Source: Semisulcospira habei
Taxonomy: Eukaryota; Mollusca; Gastropoda; Semisulcospiridae
Direction of reading: 5' to 3'
Length of the DNA stretch: 64,000 bases
Assembly (NCBI GenBank): GCA_036245525.1
Contig: BTPG01000003.1
Span: 157,120,439 to 157,184,438, forward strand
The translations under genes were made by a program, and so were the position numbers. Under the pieces are notes generated by a model, which did no database searches, was not told the DNA's origin, and saw nothing but the letters and a program-made list of their open reading frames with translations. Shown one piece after another: positions 20,489 through 31,711 of this stretch (position 1 is the first letter of the stretch; each line of letters starts with the position of its first letter).

Positions 20489-21700
20489 CCCTCTCCTTAC
20501 CAGCTGGCAGCAGCCGCTCCAACTATCATACAGATCTGCAGGTGCTCAACACAGCAGCAGAGCACTAGCTAGGAAAAGGCAGCAGCTTGATCCACTGATC
20601 TCACCAGGAAGCTTCAAGATAGACTGGATGCCCTGTCCACAAAATAGTGCTGCAGTGGATTCCAGTGCATTCTGGAGTAGCTGGGAATAGAGAGGCTGAC
20701 AGCCTGGCCAAAGCAAGCGCCAGACTACCTCAAGATCACAACCTCCTGTAAAGAAACCAAGACACTACAGCAACAAAGTGATTGGCAACAGCAGAATGGC
20801 GGCTGCAGCCCTTGGGCAGACGACATCAACAAGCTGAACAGGGAGAGCCAGGCCACCATCTTTGATCTACGCACTGATTACTCTGGACAGGGTCCGTACA
20901 GAAAGCAGGGACGAAGTTCACAAACTTTTCATAACGTTTCACAAACCCAAACTGAAGCCTGAAGGTTTACACACTTTAAATTAATTAGATCACTCTGTAT
21001 TAGCAGCTCATTTGAAGCTTTCGTGCCTAATGCATGAAGAGATACGAAAATAAAAGAACGCTTAGCGAATGGCGGAGCTCAGTAGAAGCATAAACCACCC
21101 ATCAGAATGTTCGGCAGAATGGCCATGCAGTCACTTTATGATCAGAGCTAATATAGATCACTTGCATCAAGCGTCATGATGATCGTTCGCAATGGAATAG
21201 TCACAAATTGAGGGAGAGAGAGAAAAAAAGAAGTAGACAATAGTTTGCCAGCACTTTGTCATTTTTTTGGTACAAACTTTTACAGACTTTAAGGAAAAAG
21301 ACTGAAATTGGCAGACTTTCCAGGGCCCTGAAAAAGCCTTGTCATTTATTAACAACTTTCACAAATGTTGACAGACCCTACGGACCCTGCTGGACTCACC
21401 TCTTGAGACTGGGTCATACAGAAACAGCCCTATGCGAATTTGGCTTAGAAAATCAGTCTCCTTAGATCTCCAAACATGTCCATACAGAGAAGCGGTCCGC
21501 TGGCAGTTCTGACCAGAAGAGACGCCCCTGTACACCAAACTCTGAAAACATGCTGCCGAGCTCTTGACAGCTTACTTATTGGCAGCCAGAACAATATAAG
21601 ATTTAAAGACGGCCATCAAGAAATTGAACTTGCAGAAGAAGGTGGAAGTGGTGATCTCGTGGTGGACATGTGAAAACTAAGTATTTTGATAACATTGTTT
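20489..21700 (+). pseudogene. RNase H-type LINE remnant, 3' part
   Basis: The RNase H C-terminal half is readable as LQWIPVHSGVAGNREADSLA (about 20652-20712), then WADDINKLNRESQATIFDLR. About 480 bp of unrelated DNA (near 20893-21370) separates this from the terminal zinc-binding region (LLRLGHTETALCEFGLENQS, then AVRWQF). Heavily mutated and not functional. Confidence 0.7.
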
Positions 21701-21831
21701 TGGCTGTTGGGAGCCATGAAACTTTATTACGCATATTCATATTTACACATTTCTAGACGAAAATAAATGAAAGGAAAAGGGGAGACCTTACTACACCAGC
21801 ATTATGCTAGGTAAAATATCACCTAAAAGAA

Positions 21832-22925
21832 CAGCCAGTTAAAAAATAGTTACAATTAAATTGATGGGTCACATTGAAATTAATTAAATGATCACAAACT
21901 TTTATGCTCAATATGCATACTTTTTTTAAGAAAACTGGCAACAAAAAAATATTTCAACAGAGAAGTATGAAGTAAGCAATTTTATGATCATTTTGCGTTC
22001 CTTTGAGTACTGGTAAAATGGGGTTAGGGCAGCAAATTCAGTCACTGTGGCCTCTAAATGCATCACAGCATCATAAAATCAGGTTGGGAGTAACTGTGGT
22101 ACTTTATCCTAACCAATAAAACCTAACAAAGACCTAACAGTTGTAAACAAAATTTCTGAGGGCATCGGAAACAACGTAAGTTTCCCAATTCGGCAATTTT
22201 AAATGCGAAAAAGCTAACATTCATCACGAACGTACCGTAAAGGATGCCGACTTTCCTTATTTCTTGCACTTTATGCTCACATTATTGAAACTTAATAGGT
22301 AAAGAGAGGTCAAAATGAAATGGAATAACTTTAGTAATTTTTTTAAATTAATTTTGTGTATTTTTAAAACTTGGGGGTAGGGATACAAAAACAACCTCTG
22401 TCGCTCTCACAGCATCACCTAGTCAAGTTTATATTAAATCAGGCGTGTTTCTTTCTCCGTTGGGTACTTCTAAGTTTATATTAATTGTGACATCCTGGTT
22501 TAATGACGTAAGCCTTAAAATGGACTGTCAGTGCTATAGAAAATGTCTGAAGGATCTGACACATTATTTTTGTCTTTTCTTGTAATTTCGCGGAAATGGC
22601 CGTTTACTGGGTGCACAAATACCTTCAATATGAGCCAGAGATTCAATATTGTTTTCATTTTGTTTTTTGCAGAGGATGCAGGTGTGCCGTAACATAATTG
22701 CCTGATTGGGGCTTCTGGAATGAATTCTGATTTAGAGAAAAATGTTTCTCAACCTCATTTTAGCATGTGCGAAGAGCGTGAATGGGGGGTACCCTTGCGC
22801 CATCGGCTATATCTCTGGTGTGTTCTTAAGGATTTTCGGGGAATATGGCTTAAACATCTCAGGACATACTAAGGTACATTTTGAAATCCATCTTATTGAG
22901 TCCTGGGACTATTAGTGTAGTGTTG
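21832..22925 (-). repeat. Right inverted arm
   Basis: Reverse complement of 10945-11223 joined to 17649-18425, so it gives the pre-insertion state of the DIRS target. It carries a 35-bp Penelope stub at 22437-22471 that the left arm lacks. It ends at a long C tract (about 22938-22961). Confidence 0.85.
22437..22471 (+). mobile_element. 35-bp Penelope terminal stub with 12-bp TSD
   Basis: AATCAGGCGTGTTTC...GGGTACTTCT lies between two copies of AAGTTTATATTA (22425-22436 and 22472-22483). The left arm near 17805-17822 has the uninterrupted site. The inserted bases match the extreme edge of the 23578-26195 element. Confidence 0.8.
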
Positions 22926-23189
22926 TCCCATGATGCGCCCCCCCCCCCCCCCCCCCCCCCTTTCAATGTTTTCAGTTTGGTGAATTCAAGCATGTGTGGG
23001 TGTGCGTCAGTTAGATATTTAAGCTAGTCGGTTAAGAAGTGTTTGTCCTCTCTTGACCATTTCACATTTGGTAGCTATCATAAGTGTTTTTCACAGGCAT
23101 CATTTCAACCAAAATCGCTGCTGACAGCTACAGAGTTAAAATTGTCGAAGTCAGAAGACTGCAGCAGAATAAATTTTATGACATTCATC

Positions 23190-23191
<2 letters not shown>

Positions 23192-23262
<71 letters not shown>

Positions 23263-23273
23263 TGTGTGTGTGT
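23192..23273 (+). repeat. (GT)n microsatellite
   Basis: About 70 bp of perfect GT, one A interruption at about 23261, then more GT. Overlapping ORFs are artefacts. Confidence 0.95.
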
Positions 23274-23577
23274 GGCAGCACTACTCAATCATCTAAAGGA
23301 TCAACTTACTATGGCATTTGAAGGGTAGTGCCATGGCACTTTCATGTGTTAAGCTGATCAGACAATACCCCTTAAGCTATAACAGCTGATCCCGTTTTCT
23401 TGGAATCAAGATTGAAAGCCAACATTTTAATACACTGACATTCTATAGCAAAACATGCACACATACAGACGTGAGAACAGGCACCCAACTTAAATTTTAC
23501 AACCCAAATAAATGAACATAAGCAGAACCTGTTCTTGGCAATCACCATTTTTCAGCTAGAAGAAAGTGAAAAATAAG

Positions 23578-23789
23578 CAATCCAGACCAAAAAGGTGACT
23601 GCCAAGCGTGTAATATGCAAAGAAGTACCCAACGGAGAAAGAAACACGCTTAGAAAAGCCGGGTACAACACAATTTATTAATATTTCGGGTAAATACCCT
23701 TTGTCAAAATAGACAAACAAACAAACAGAGAGATTAGCCGCTACTTATCTTCATTGGCAGAAGGAATGTGGCAACTGAAGGAGGTGACG

Positions 23790-23820
<31 letters not shown>

Positions 23821-23990
23821 AAGAACAAAAGTGCGGGAAAAAGAAAAAATGACGTCAATGAAAAATCGTAAGAGAGAGACTCGGAAAGAACCTGAACACG
23901 AGAGACAAGAGTGTGTGCAAACACGTGCAGGAGCGAGCAAAAGAAAAGGCGTGTAGGTGAGGCCAGAGAAAAAAAAAGAGAGAGAGAGAG
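23578..23990 (-). repeat. Penelope terminal repeat, left copy
   Basis: Reverse complement of 25830-26195, with an added A run (about 23793-23818) and a GA-rich end. Carries the GGGTAAATACCC hairpin followed, on the minus strand, by GAAATATTAATAAATTG. Confidence 0.8.
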
Positions 23991-24406
23991 AGAGACGGAG
24001 AGAGAGAAAGAGAGAGAGAACGAACGGGGAGTACCCTTGGGCACGAAGCCTGCTAACACCAACCCGAAGGCAAACTTTATATCACCTTCAAGTTGAGGAC
24101 TACCTCGGGGAAAAACGGGAGGACCCCGGGGAAAAAAAACCAACATTTAGCACGGTACACAACAAGTAATAAGTCATTAAAACAAAGCAAATAATCAAAT
24201 TCAGTAAGAGAATATTGGTATAAGTGGAGAGTAGGTAGTTGTGAAACCGTCTTCAAGGGTAACTAAAAAAATAAGGGGGGGGGGGGAGAGAGAGGCGGGG
24301 GGGGGGGGGGAGAAGGAGGAAGGGGAAGAAGGGAAAAGGAAAAAGCGTAAAGAGAGAAAGATGGCTAGAGAGAAGTGTGAAAGGGGGTAGGGGGGGGGGA
24401 GAGAAA

Positions 24407-24410
<4 letters not shown>

Positions 24411-24458
<48 letters not shown>
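24411..24458 (+). repeat. (GA)n microsatellite
   Basis: Perfect GA run of 48 bp abutting the 3' tail of the retroposon copy that starts at 24455. Confidence 0.95.
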
Positions 24459-24461
<3 letters not shown>

Positions 24462-24842
24462 ATTGATTGTACATTGCTTAACGTCCCGACAGCAACAAGG
24501 CTTTCTCAGGACGTGCCTGCACTGCTTGTGAAAAAAAAAAACAACTAAGCAGAACATTGAATGTATGTCGCCAGACGGTCAAATACGTTAAATAAACCTA
24601 ACACATGGGGCCTAAATAAAGCTAAGACCATTTAGCAACACACATCCAATATTAAGAGCTACAGGCAGTGCAGACAGTAGGGAGATTTTTAAAAAGGCAA
24701 ATACAGGTGAATGGACCTCAGGTAGACAGAAACACATGCCCCAGAACAGAGAGAAAAACTCACCCTGTGGGGCTGACCAGGGTGACCCTGGGAACTAAAA
24801 AGTACCTAACCCCACCCAAGTCCCCCAGGGCAGACCCGGGTG
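24455..24842 (-). repeat. SINE-like retroposon copy B
   Basis: Minus-strand copy of the family at 463-1020 and 56257-56636. It starts with the tail GATTGATTGATTGTACATTG and ends with CAGGGCAGACCCGGGTG, so it is nearly full length. It lies inside the Penelope element and is younger than it. Confidence 0.85.
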
Positions 24843-24846
24843 GGGG

Positions 24847-24847
<1 letters not shown>

Positions 24848-24917
<70 letters not shown>
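24848..24917 (+). repeat. (GA)n microsatellite
   Basis: Perfect GA run of about 70 bp between the retroposon and a palindrome-related segment. Confidence 0.95.
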
Positions 24918-24919
<2 letters not shown>

Positions 24920-25205
24920 GTGGAGTGGGGGCGGAAGACAACCAGCCAGAGCCACCAGCCGCACCCAACAGGCACCCACCAGCCCACAGAAAAACACACA
25001 GGCACGCAACAAGACGACCACATACATCCCCAAGGGATGCACACGATCGCCCCGCCCCAAAACCGCGTATCACTCCGTGAGCCGGAGACCGGGCGCCCGA
25101 CAGGGAAGGACAAGGGATCCAACTAAACGTTCGGCCAGCGCTGAGAAAGTCCCCAAGGGAAATGTACATATCAACCAGCGCCAACCTCACCCATCTGGTT
25201 AGTGA
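24918..25205 (+). repeat. Relative of the 8.7-kb palindrome
   Basis: Contains CACCAGCCCACAGAAAAACA, CAACAAGACGACCACATACA, CGGCCAGCGCTGAGAAAGT and CATCTGGTT in the same order as 8680-9052, but strongly diverged and without the duplicated arm. Position inside the Penelope element suggests it may be Penelope 3' noncoding sequence. Confidence 0.5.
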
Positions 25206-25272
25206 GCAGTAAAACAGAAGCGATACAGTGAGGTAAAGGTACAGTTAGCAGACACAAGCAAGGTAAAAAATG

Positions 25273-25788
25273 TTAATCTTTCATATTCATCCCGAGTGGC
25301 GCCACAGTGCCCAGTTTATTAATCAGAAAATTTTCACGGTCTTTCCTGGCCCAGACATTACTGGCTTGCATAAGCCAGAGGCCTTTAACCCGAATGTCCG
25401 AGACGGAGTGGTCGGCCTGATTGAAATGTCGTCCGACCGGTCTGTGGCTGTTATGGTACTTGACAGACTGAAGATGTTCTTTGAAACGGTCGTTGATGGT
25501 TCTTTCCGTCTCTCCAACATAGAGTTGGCCGCATTTCACACAGGAGATGACATAAATCACGTTGGTGGTTTGACACGTGAAGTATCTGTCTATGTTGAAG
25601 GTGGAAGGGCAAATAAAAGGACACGTCTTGCAATTAGGAACATTGCACAGAGTGGAGCCGGAGGGTCTGGTGGTATGACGAAGCTTGAGAGTAGAGCGAA
25701 CAAGCATGTCCCGCAAATTAATATCCCTCTTGAAAGCTACCAACGGAGGTTCAGAAAAGATAGCAGCAGATTCTTGACTGGATGACAA
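25273..25788 (-). pseudogene. Penelope C-terminal GIY-YIG endonuclease fragment
   Basis: An intact 171-codon frame equals the C-terminal end of a Penelope polyprotein. A Cys-rich linker (CNVPNCKTCPFIC) precedes NVIYVISCVKCGQLYVGET, the GIY-YIG core, followed by the conserved Arg in RTINDRFKEHL. Further on come HFN and the typical terminal LGTVAPLGMN. The endonuclease would nick target DNA for reverse transcription. The upstream reverse transcriptase is missing because the insertion is 5'-truncated, so the frame is open but the protein is a remnant. Confidence 0.85.
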
Positions 25789-25829
25789 AAGACCCCAGTT
25801 AGAAAGAAGGATTTTACGTCTCTCTCTCT

Positions 25830-26195
25830 CTCTCTCTCCCTCTCTTTTTCTCTGGCCTCACCTACACGCCTTTTCTTTTGCTCGCTCCTGCACGTGTTTG
25901 CACACACTCTTGTCTCTCGTGTTCAGGTTCTTTCCGAGTCTCTCTCTTACGATTTTTCATTGACGTCATTTTTACTTTTTCCCGCACTTTTGTTCTTCCT
26001 TTTTTTTTTTTTTTTTACGTCACCTCCTTCAGTTGCCACATTCCTTCTGCCAATGAAGATAAGTAGCGGCTAATCTCTCTGTTTGTTTGTTTGTCTATTT
26101 TGACAAAGGGTATTTACCCGAAATATTAATAAATTGTGTTGTACCCGGCTTTTCTAAGCGTGTTTCTTTCTCCGTTGGGTACTTATTTTCTTTCT
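25830..26195 (+). repeat. Penelope terminal repeat, right copy
   Basis: Opposite orientation to 23578-23990. It has a degenerate hammerhead-like string near 26099-26127: TGACAAA, a GGGTATTTACCC hairpin, then GAAAT. The conserved G8 position is A here, so cleavage is unlikely. Ends in CTCCGTTGGGTACTT. Confidence 0.8.
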
Positions 26196-26244
26196 TAGAA
26201 GAAAGTGGCCTTAAAAATCTCATGCTGTCTGGAGAGGTCTTGAA

Positions 26245-26402
26245 AAAAACGTTTAGGGCTTAACGTCTTTTGTCCACCACGAAGGTGATTTCAAAGACGG
26301 GGCACCGAAATAGGGTCTGAACAAATTTTGACCCAAGCTGGATTCATACCCGGGACCTTTTCGTGAGTCAAATGCTCTACCGCCGAGCCACCCAGCTCCC
26401 CA
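26245..26402 (-). mobile_element. tRNA-derived SINE with 13-bp TSD
   Basis: On the minus strand the head folds like a tRNA: box A TGGCTCGGCGGTAGAGC and box B-like GGTATGAATCC at usual spacing. This is followed by an unrelated body ending GACGTTAAGCCCTAAACG. GAGAGGTCTTGAA is duplicated at 26232-26244 and 26403-26415. The element is 158 bp. It is not a functional tRNA gene: there is no acceptor stem closure. Confidence 0.85.
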
Positions 26403-26415
26403 GAGAGGTCTTGAA

Positions 26416-28180
26416 TGACAAACAGTGGCACTTGGGCTGCAGCCACCTAAATGTTGGTCTGTAAAGATAGGTGATCTGCTGTAAGGTCGCTCAAAACAGT
26501 TTCTGTTGTAGACCATATACTCTATACATGCAAAAGTTTCGCTCACACCCAACACACTTGCACATGCACCCACACACGAGCAGACGAATTCGGATCAACC
26601 ACTCCTTCCTCCGTTGAGCTTCGGTTGCTTTTGGAAAAGTATGAAATGTATGTTTCGTGTCTTCATTATTCTGTGCCGTATTTTATGTGCACACAGGAAC
26701 ACAGCAATGGCGTTTCGATCTGCTCTTGGACTGCTCCTCTGTCGTCATTGTTTATACTGTCTGCCCCTCGCACATGCTCCCCATATAGCCTCGCTTTCGA
26801 TGCGTGACCTTCACCTCATGAATATTCGTTGGGAATGGTCCATGTCAGAAAAAGTTTTTTTCTACTCTGCAGGTTGTGACCCAACGGGAAAGCTTTGGGG
26901 CGTGGACATCTTTGGAATGTAGACGATGACACACATTGACATGTTCAACTGACTTGCCGCCTGTCGGAGGAAAAAAAAATACGACGCAAGGGAGACAACA
27001 TGTTCTGGAAGGGAAAGAAGTATTATAATGCACCCGCGATAATTCGCGAACTACTGCCATGGCAACATCCAAGAACTCGCACTATATTTTCAGAACGTTT
27101 TGTTAGCTGTAAAAGACAAAAACGCCTCGTATACTAAAACCATGAAAACATAATAAAAAATAAAATCACGTACTTTGTGTCATGTGACCGACGTCAACCA
27201 GCCATCTTGATTCAAACGCTCGTCCTCCAGAAGTCAAGAGTTGCTTCGGGATCATACTTTTACAGGTATCGCTTTTTGTCATACACACACAAATAGCACC
27301 AAGGAATATTTTTTTCAATAAAAACACTTGCTAGTTGTTTCAGCGTAGGACTGTTTTTTTCATAAAAACAACCCGTTCTTTCGACTTTCTCAGACATTTT
27401 ACGTTAGTTGGTTTGGCGGGATTGTATAAATCTGGAAATCGACGGACGAAATATTATCTAGTAAAATTTCTAAGTACACATTTTAAATATACTTTCTCAG
27501 ATTCTGCTTAATGTACTGGTGGTAGCAACAGGAGCAAATCAGTTACCGCCTAAGGGGGGATTCTAATTTTGTTCTTGTAGTCACAGTAAAGTAATTAGTG
27601 TAGGGACTATGATGTAGGCGGTGAACCCTTTCTATCCCATCTCTTGAGTACATTTAAATTAACATATGCTAAAAGTCAAGCTCAGAGCTCAGCTATTCAT
27701 CAGATTGTTGAATTCAGAAATCAATTTGGAAATTTTACTATCAACATATTGACTATATTTGTTTGTACAATGTTTTAGTATGGTGAACGGCACGGGTGCT
27801 AGTTTAAAGTAGCAGGAAGAACCCATAAACGCCAGGAATGAACAAGTATTTGGTTCTTCTCATGGAAAGCGCCCAGCGTCATCACATCGAAGATTCTGAC
27901 TCTGCACACGTATTGTGGGAGTTCTGCGCACTAGCCCTAGGCGTGGGATTGATTATTGTTAATAAGTAAATTTGTATTTCTCATAACGGGACTCTATTGA
28001 TCTATTCTGTAAAATGCCAGTAGGCATGAGCAACATTGCTATCACTACCACTCCGGATCCTAATACATGTACATAACAAATGATATCCTGTTCTGTTTCA
28101 TAACACGTGTAAATTATGTACATTATATATATTCATCCGCCGTTGATGCACGACGCAGACACCGTTTCTTGCATGACACA

Positions 28181-28181
<1 letters not shown>
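26416..28181. other. No gene recognised
   Basis: Apparently unique DNA. Short ORFs near 26614-26922 lack domains or splice context. Nothing repetitive shared with the window was seen. Confidence 0.4.

Positions 28182-28266
<85 letters not shown>
28182..28266 (+). repeat. (AT)n microsatellite
   Basis: Perfect AT run of 85 bp. Confidence 0.97.
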
Positions 28267-28268
<2 letters not shown>

Positions 28269-28329
28269 CCCTGGCTCAGATTTACCGTCAAGAAGTTGTG
28301 ACACTCCAAATCCAAAATTAAATTCCATA

Positions 28330-29060
28330 TTTAAAGGTAATAATAACAATGCATAGTTTTTAAATAGCGCCCTTCCCCACAGACAGCAAGCTCGGAGCGC
28401 TTTACAACACATAGAGATAATTTAAAAAGAAAGAAAAAATAAGAACAAAATAAACACGCTATCACTCTTTAAATAAACACTAGCTCGCACCATGTAGACA
28501 CATTTCTAACACGAAACACACACGCACAATCTACATACATGGGCTACACAAATAAGACAACAGCCAACATTTCCAGGCAGCACATCCAGACTAAGCTAAT
28601 CCTGATATGCTACCTGGGTCTTCAAATTTGTTTTGAAAGTCATCAGGCTAGGGGATAGACGGACATGCAGTGGAAGTGAGTTCCAGACGTGAGGGGCCTG
28701 AATACTGAAAGAACGAGCACCAGCAGTTTTTAGGTTGACTCGGGGCTAAACAAGCAGTTTCTGTGAGCTTGTGCGTAGACTTCTACTAGGATTGTGTGAT
28801 GCAAGGGAAAAGGACAGATATGCAGGAAGTGTAATAGTGTATTGTCAAAGATTGTGTGATGCAAGGGAACAGGACAGATATGCAGGAAGTGCATTGTCAT
28901 AGTGTTTGTATGCCAAAGTGGCCAGCGTGTACTCTATTCTCTGCTTGACATGTAGCCAGTGGAGATGCTTTAGCAGTGGTGTGAGATTATCATTGCGTTT
29001 TTTGCGAAGGACTAACTGGGCTACATTATTCTGGATACGCTCGGCTGAATGCGAGTGGGT
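28330..29060 (-). pseudogene. CR1/L2-like LINE C-terminal fragment
   Basis: Minus strand, near 29055-28910, reads NNVAQLVLRKKRNDNLTPLL, then HLHWLHVKQRIEYTLATLAY, the conserved segment after the RT domain of CR1/L2-like LINEs. Further on come LPAYLS, NPSRSLRTSSQKLL, GARSFSIQAPHVWNSLPLHV and SLMTFKTNLKT, ending near 28600. The 3' noncoding part holds AGCGCCCTTCCCCAC. A 60-bp segment is tandemly duplicated (28792-28851 and 28852-28911), and there are stops. Ancient copy. Confidence 0.75.
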
Positions 29061-29588
29061 TGATCAGATGATATACCAGCAAGGAGGGACAGACATATCA
29101 CAAGACGCCACATCCTGTGGTAGTTTTTGTTGATAAAACCTTTATTTCTGTTATTTCACTGCACAAACAGCATTGTGTATATAACCAATTACACCGTCAA
29201 AAACGTTTACCACACATATTTCCACAGCAGTAATGCCAAGAAGCTCATTCAAAAGCACCTGGGCAAGATTGTTCAATAATATTATCAGCTAGATTGAAAG
29301 CAAAGTTTTCGGACCCCGTAGAAACCCAACATTCTTAGGAGGAAGAAAATGTACATAACTTGACATTTTTCAATTTTCCAAAGAAAATGATCTCTCTAAT
29401 ATTCAAAGCCTGATAAAAAAATAAAAAAATAAATAAAATAAAAAAAAACCCCACCATTAAATAAACAGAACAAAACAGTGCTTGTGATGCTTATTTTCAC
29501 TGCTAAAAAAACGGCTTTCAATGTAAGTAGTATGAAAAATAGGCAGGCAATGATAGACACGACTATTTTGTGTAAATAAGACATTTTT
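29061..29588. other. No gene recognised
   Basis: AT-rich spacer between the LINE fragment and the next dispersed repeat; nothing supportable. Confidence 0.4.
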
Positions 29589-30548
29589 GGCTCACGTGCG
29601 AAGCAAAAGTGAGTATGTTTTGGGCCAGTGGTCGTCCGTCCGTCGTCCGTGGTAAACTTTAACGTTGGTATTTTCCCGGAGACTATTCAAGACACATTCT
29701 TCAAACTTGGCCCAAGGATACTTTGTGGTACGACCTTTCTAAACATACCAGCTTGAGTGACCTCTCACAAAGGGCAAGGTCACAGGCGACCAGGAAATAG
29801 GTAATAAAATAGCTATATTTTGACATAATTTATTTTTTCTCAAATACTATTCACAACTTCAAACCCAAACTTGGTACAAAGATACCTGATGGTAAGACCT
29901 TTCTATGCGTACTAATTTGGTTGATCCCTCGGAAAGGTCAAGGGTCACAAAAGCTCAGGAAATAGGTCTGAAATAGCCATATTTTGACAAAAGATGTTTT
30001 TTCTCAAATACTATTCATAACTTTAAACCCAAACTTGCTGCAGAGATACCTGATGGGAAGACTTTCCATGCACACTAATTTGGTTGATCCCTCGAAAAGG
30101 TCCAGGGTCACGAGAGCTCAAGAAATAGGTCTAAAATAGCCATATTTTGATAAAAGTTGTTTTTTTCTCAAATACTATTCACAACTTAAAACCCACATTT
30201 GTTACAGAGGTACCTGATGGTAAAACCTATCTATGCATACTAATTTGGATGACCCCTTGGAAAGGTCAAGGGTCACAAGAGGCTGGCAAATGTGTGTAGA
30301 ATGCTGATTTTTGATAAAATTGTAGGTATTCCCAAATTTTTTCAACCAAATTTTGGTACAAAGATAGCTGATGATAAGACCCTCCTATGCATACTAATTT
30401 AGTCGACTCATCACAAAGGTCAAGGGTCACGGGGGTTGACAGATGTGTGAAAAATGCTTACATTTCAGAAAACATGGATTTTGCTGCTGCAGAAGCCAGC
30501 CCTTGTCACAAAGGTCACACATATGTAAATCGGTCATACACGTGAGCC
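29589..30548 (+). repeat. Dispersed GGCTCACGTG repeat, copy 2 (complete)
   Basis: Starts GGCTCACGTGCGAAGC and ends GGTCATACACGTGAGCC, so the outer 10 bases are inverted. Between them lies a tandem core with a period of about 163 bp (CACAACTTCAAACCCAAACT near 29851, 30016 and 30180), each unit also carrying a CTCGGAAAGGTCAAGGGTCA-like box. No ORF. This is the best reference copy in the window. Confidence 0.85.
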
Positions 30549-31650
30549 TTTCTTGTCAGACATGAAAATGGCTACAAATGCATTCTAATTGGTACAGGTA
30601 TTTGTGGTATTCAAAGATGCACATAGCCATGGTAAGAACTACAACAAAACAGGCATACATCCTAATACACTGGTCAGAAATGCTGAATTAGTTCCTGAAG
30701 TACGTAACTTCACACCGTGTCATTGCAAGGAACACGCTTAAAATTGCTTCCAAAGTAAAGAAAAATAAAACAAAATCATACCAGCACAACAGCTACTCAT
30801 GCTCAGCATTAATGCACCTCTATTACTGATTTCTGACTTGGGGGGGGGGGGGGGGGGTTAGGATATGCGGAAAAATGGTGGACAGCTGGCTGAGTACGTA
30901 ATTTCACAACAAACTGACTAGCTTTTGGCAGTTTTTCATGGTTAAACAAAGTTGCTGTTGTTTTGTTTTGTTTTAGCCACGAACTGCATCAGTATGTATG
31001 ACCTTGGGTGGAACTCGTGTTAACTAATGCAGTACTGTAACAACACGATATCATCTCTTCCACATCAAAAAATATTTCATATCATTATGATGTGTACATA
31101 AACTCACAACACGGAATATAATGCTTTAATGCTTGTGGTAAATTTATGCACATCTCTCATTAATATTTATTTATGCAAAATGCCTGAAAACGACCTAAGG
31201 TGTGTCAGGTATTATGTTATTCGGATTCTGAAATCCTAGAAATGTGGTATGGCCACATCCATGATAATCTTGGGCAAATTGATAAATGCTTTAAGGATGA
31301 GAAGATTGGATGTTGTGATGTTACTTACAACCTCGGTTGAAACCAAAATCAGCCGGGGTGCAGTTGGTGCTTGATGAAATTCAACTATTTTGTGTACAAT
31401 AGCAATTGCTTTCATTCTAACCTTTAGTGATCGCGGCCGGAGAAGATTTAAATTATTTATAAGTGTATTGTGTACATAATCTTCACAACAAAGACATTTC
31501 GGTTTATGTAGATATTCGACTGTGAAAGCATCAGAAACTTAGACTAATACCTTCTAAATTCATTGCTAAGTCAGAAACATTCGTCAAAATCAACAAAATG
31601 AAGAAGCTTACGTAGTTATCTCCGGCAACAAAACAGCGAAAGAAATGTTT
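30549..31650. other. No gene recognised
   Basis: AT-rich noncoding-looking DNA with a G tract at about 30840-30857. No supportable gene. Confidence 0.4.
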
Positions 31651-31679
31651 TTGTTTTTTCTTTATTTTGTTGTTGTTGT

Positions 31680-31711
<32 letters not shown>

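Larger units (their letters stand above)
23578..26195 (-). mobile_element. Penelope-like element with inverted terminal repeats
   Basis: Two terminal repeats in opposite orientation (about 23578-23990 and 25830-26195) share AAGTACCCAACGGAG edges, a GGGTAAATACCC hairpin, CTTCATTGGCAGAAGG and AGTTGCCACATTCC blocks. Between them lie a GIY-YIG ORF (minus strand) and later insertions and simple repeats. Inverted or partial terminal repeats and loss of the 5' coding part are usual for Penelope insertions. The reverse transcriptase domain is absent. Confidence 0.8.

Noticed and set aside
25270..25785. 171-codon plus-strand ORF opposite the GIY-YIG frame
   Set aside because: Exact antisense shadow of the recognised endonuclease.
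26099..26127. Active hammerhead in the Penelope terminal repeat
   Set aside because: Order of parts is right but conserved core bases differ (A at the G8 position), so kept only as a degenerate relic.
26340..26400. Functional tRNA gene
   Set aside because: Boxes A and B are present but no acceptor stem closes, and a target-site duplication shows it is a SINE head.
26614..26922. 102-codon ORF with hydrophobic segments
   Set aside because: No supportable start context, domain or repeat; probably chance.
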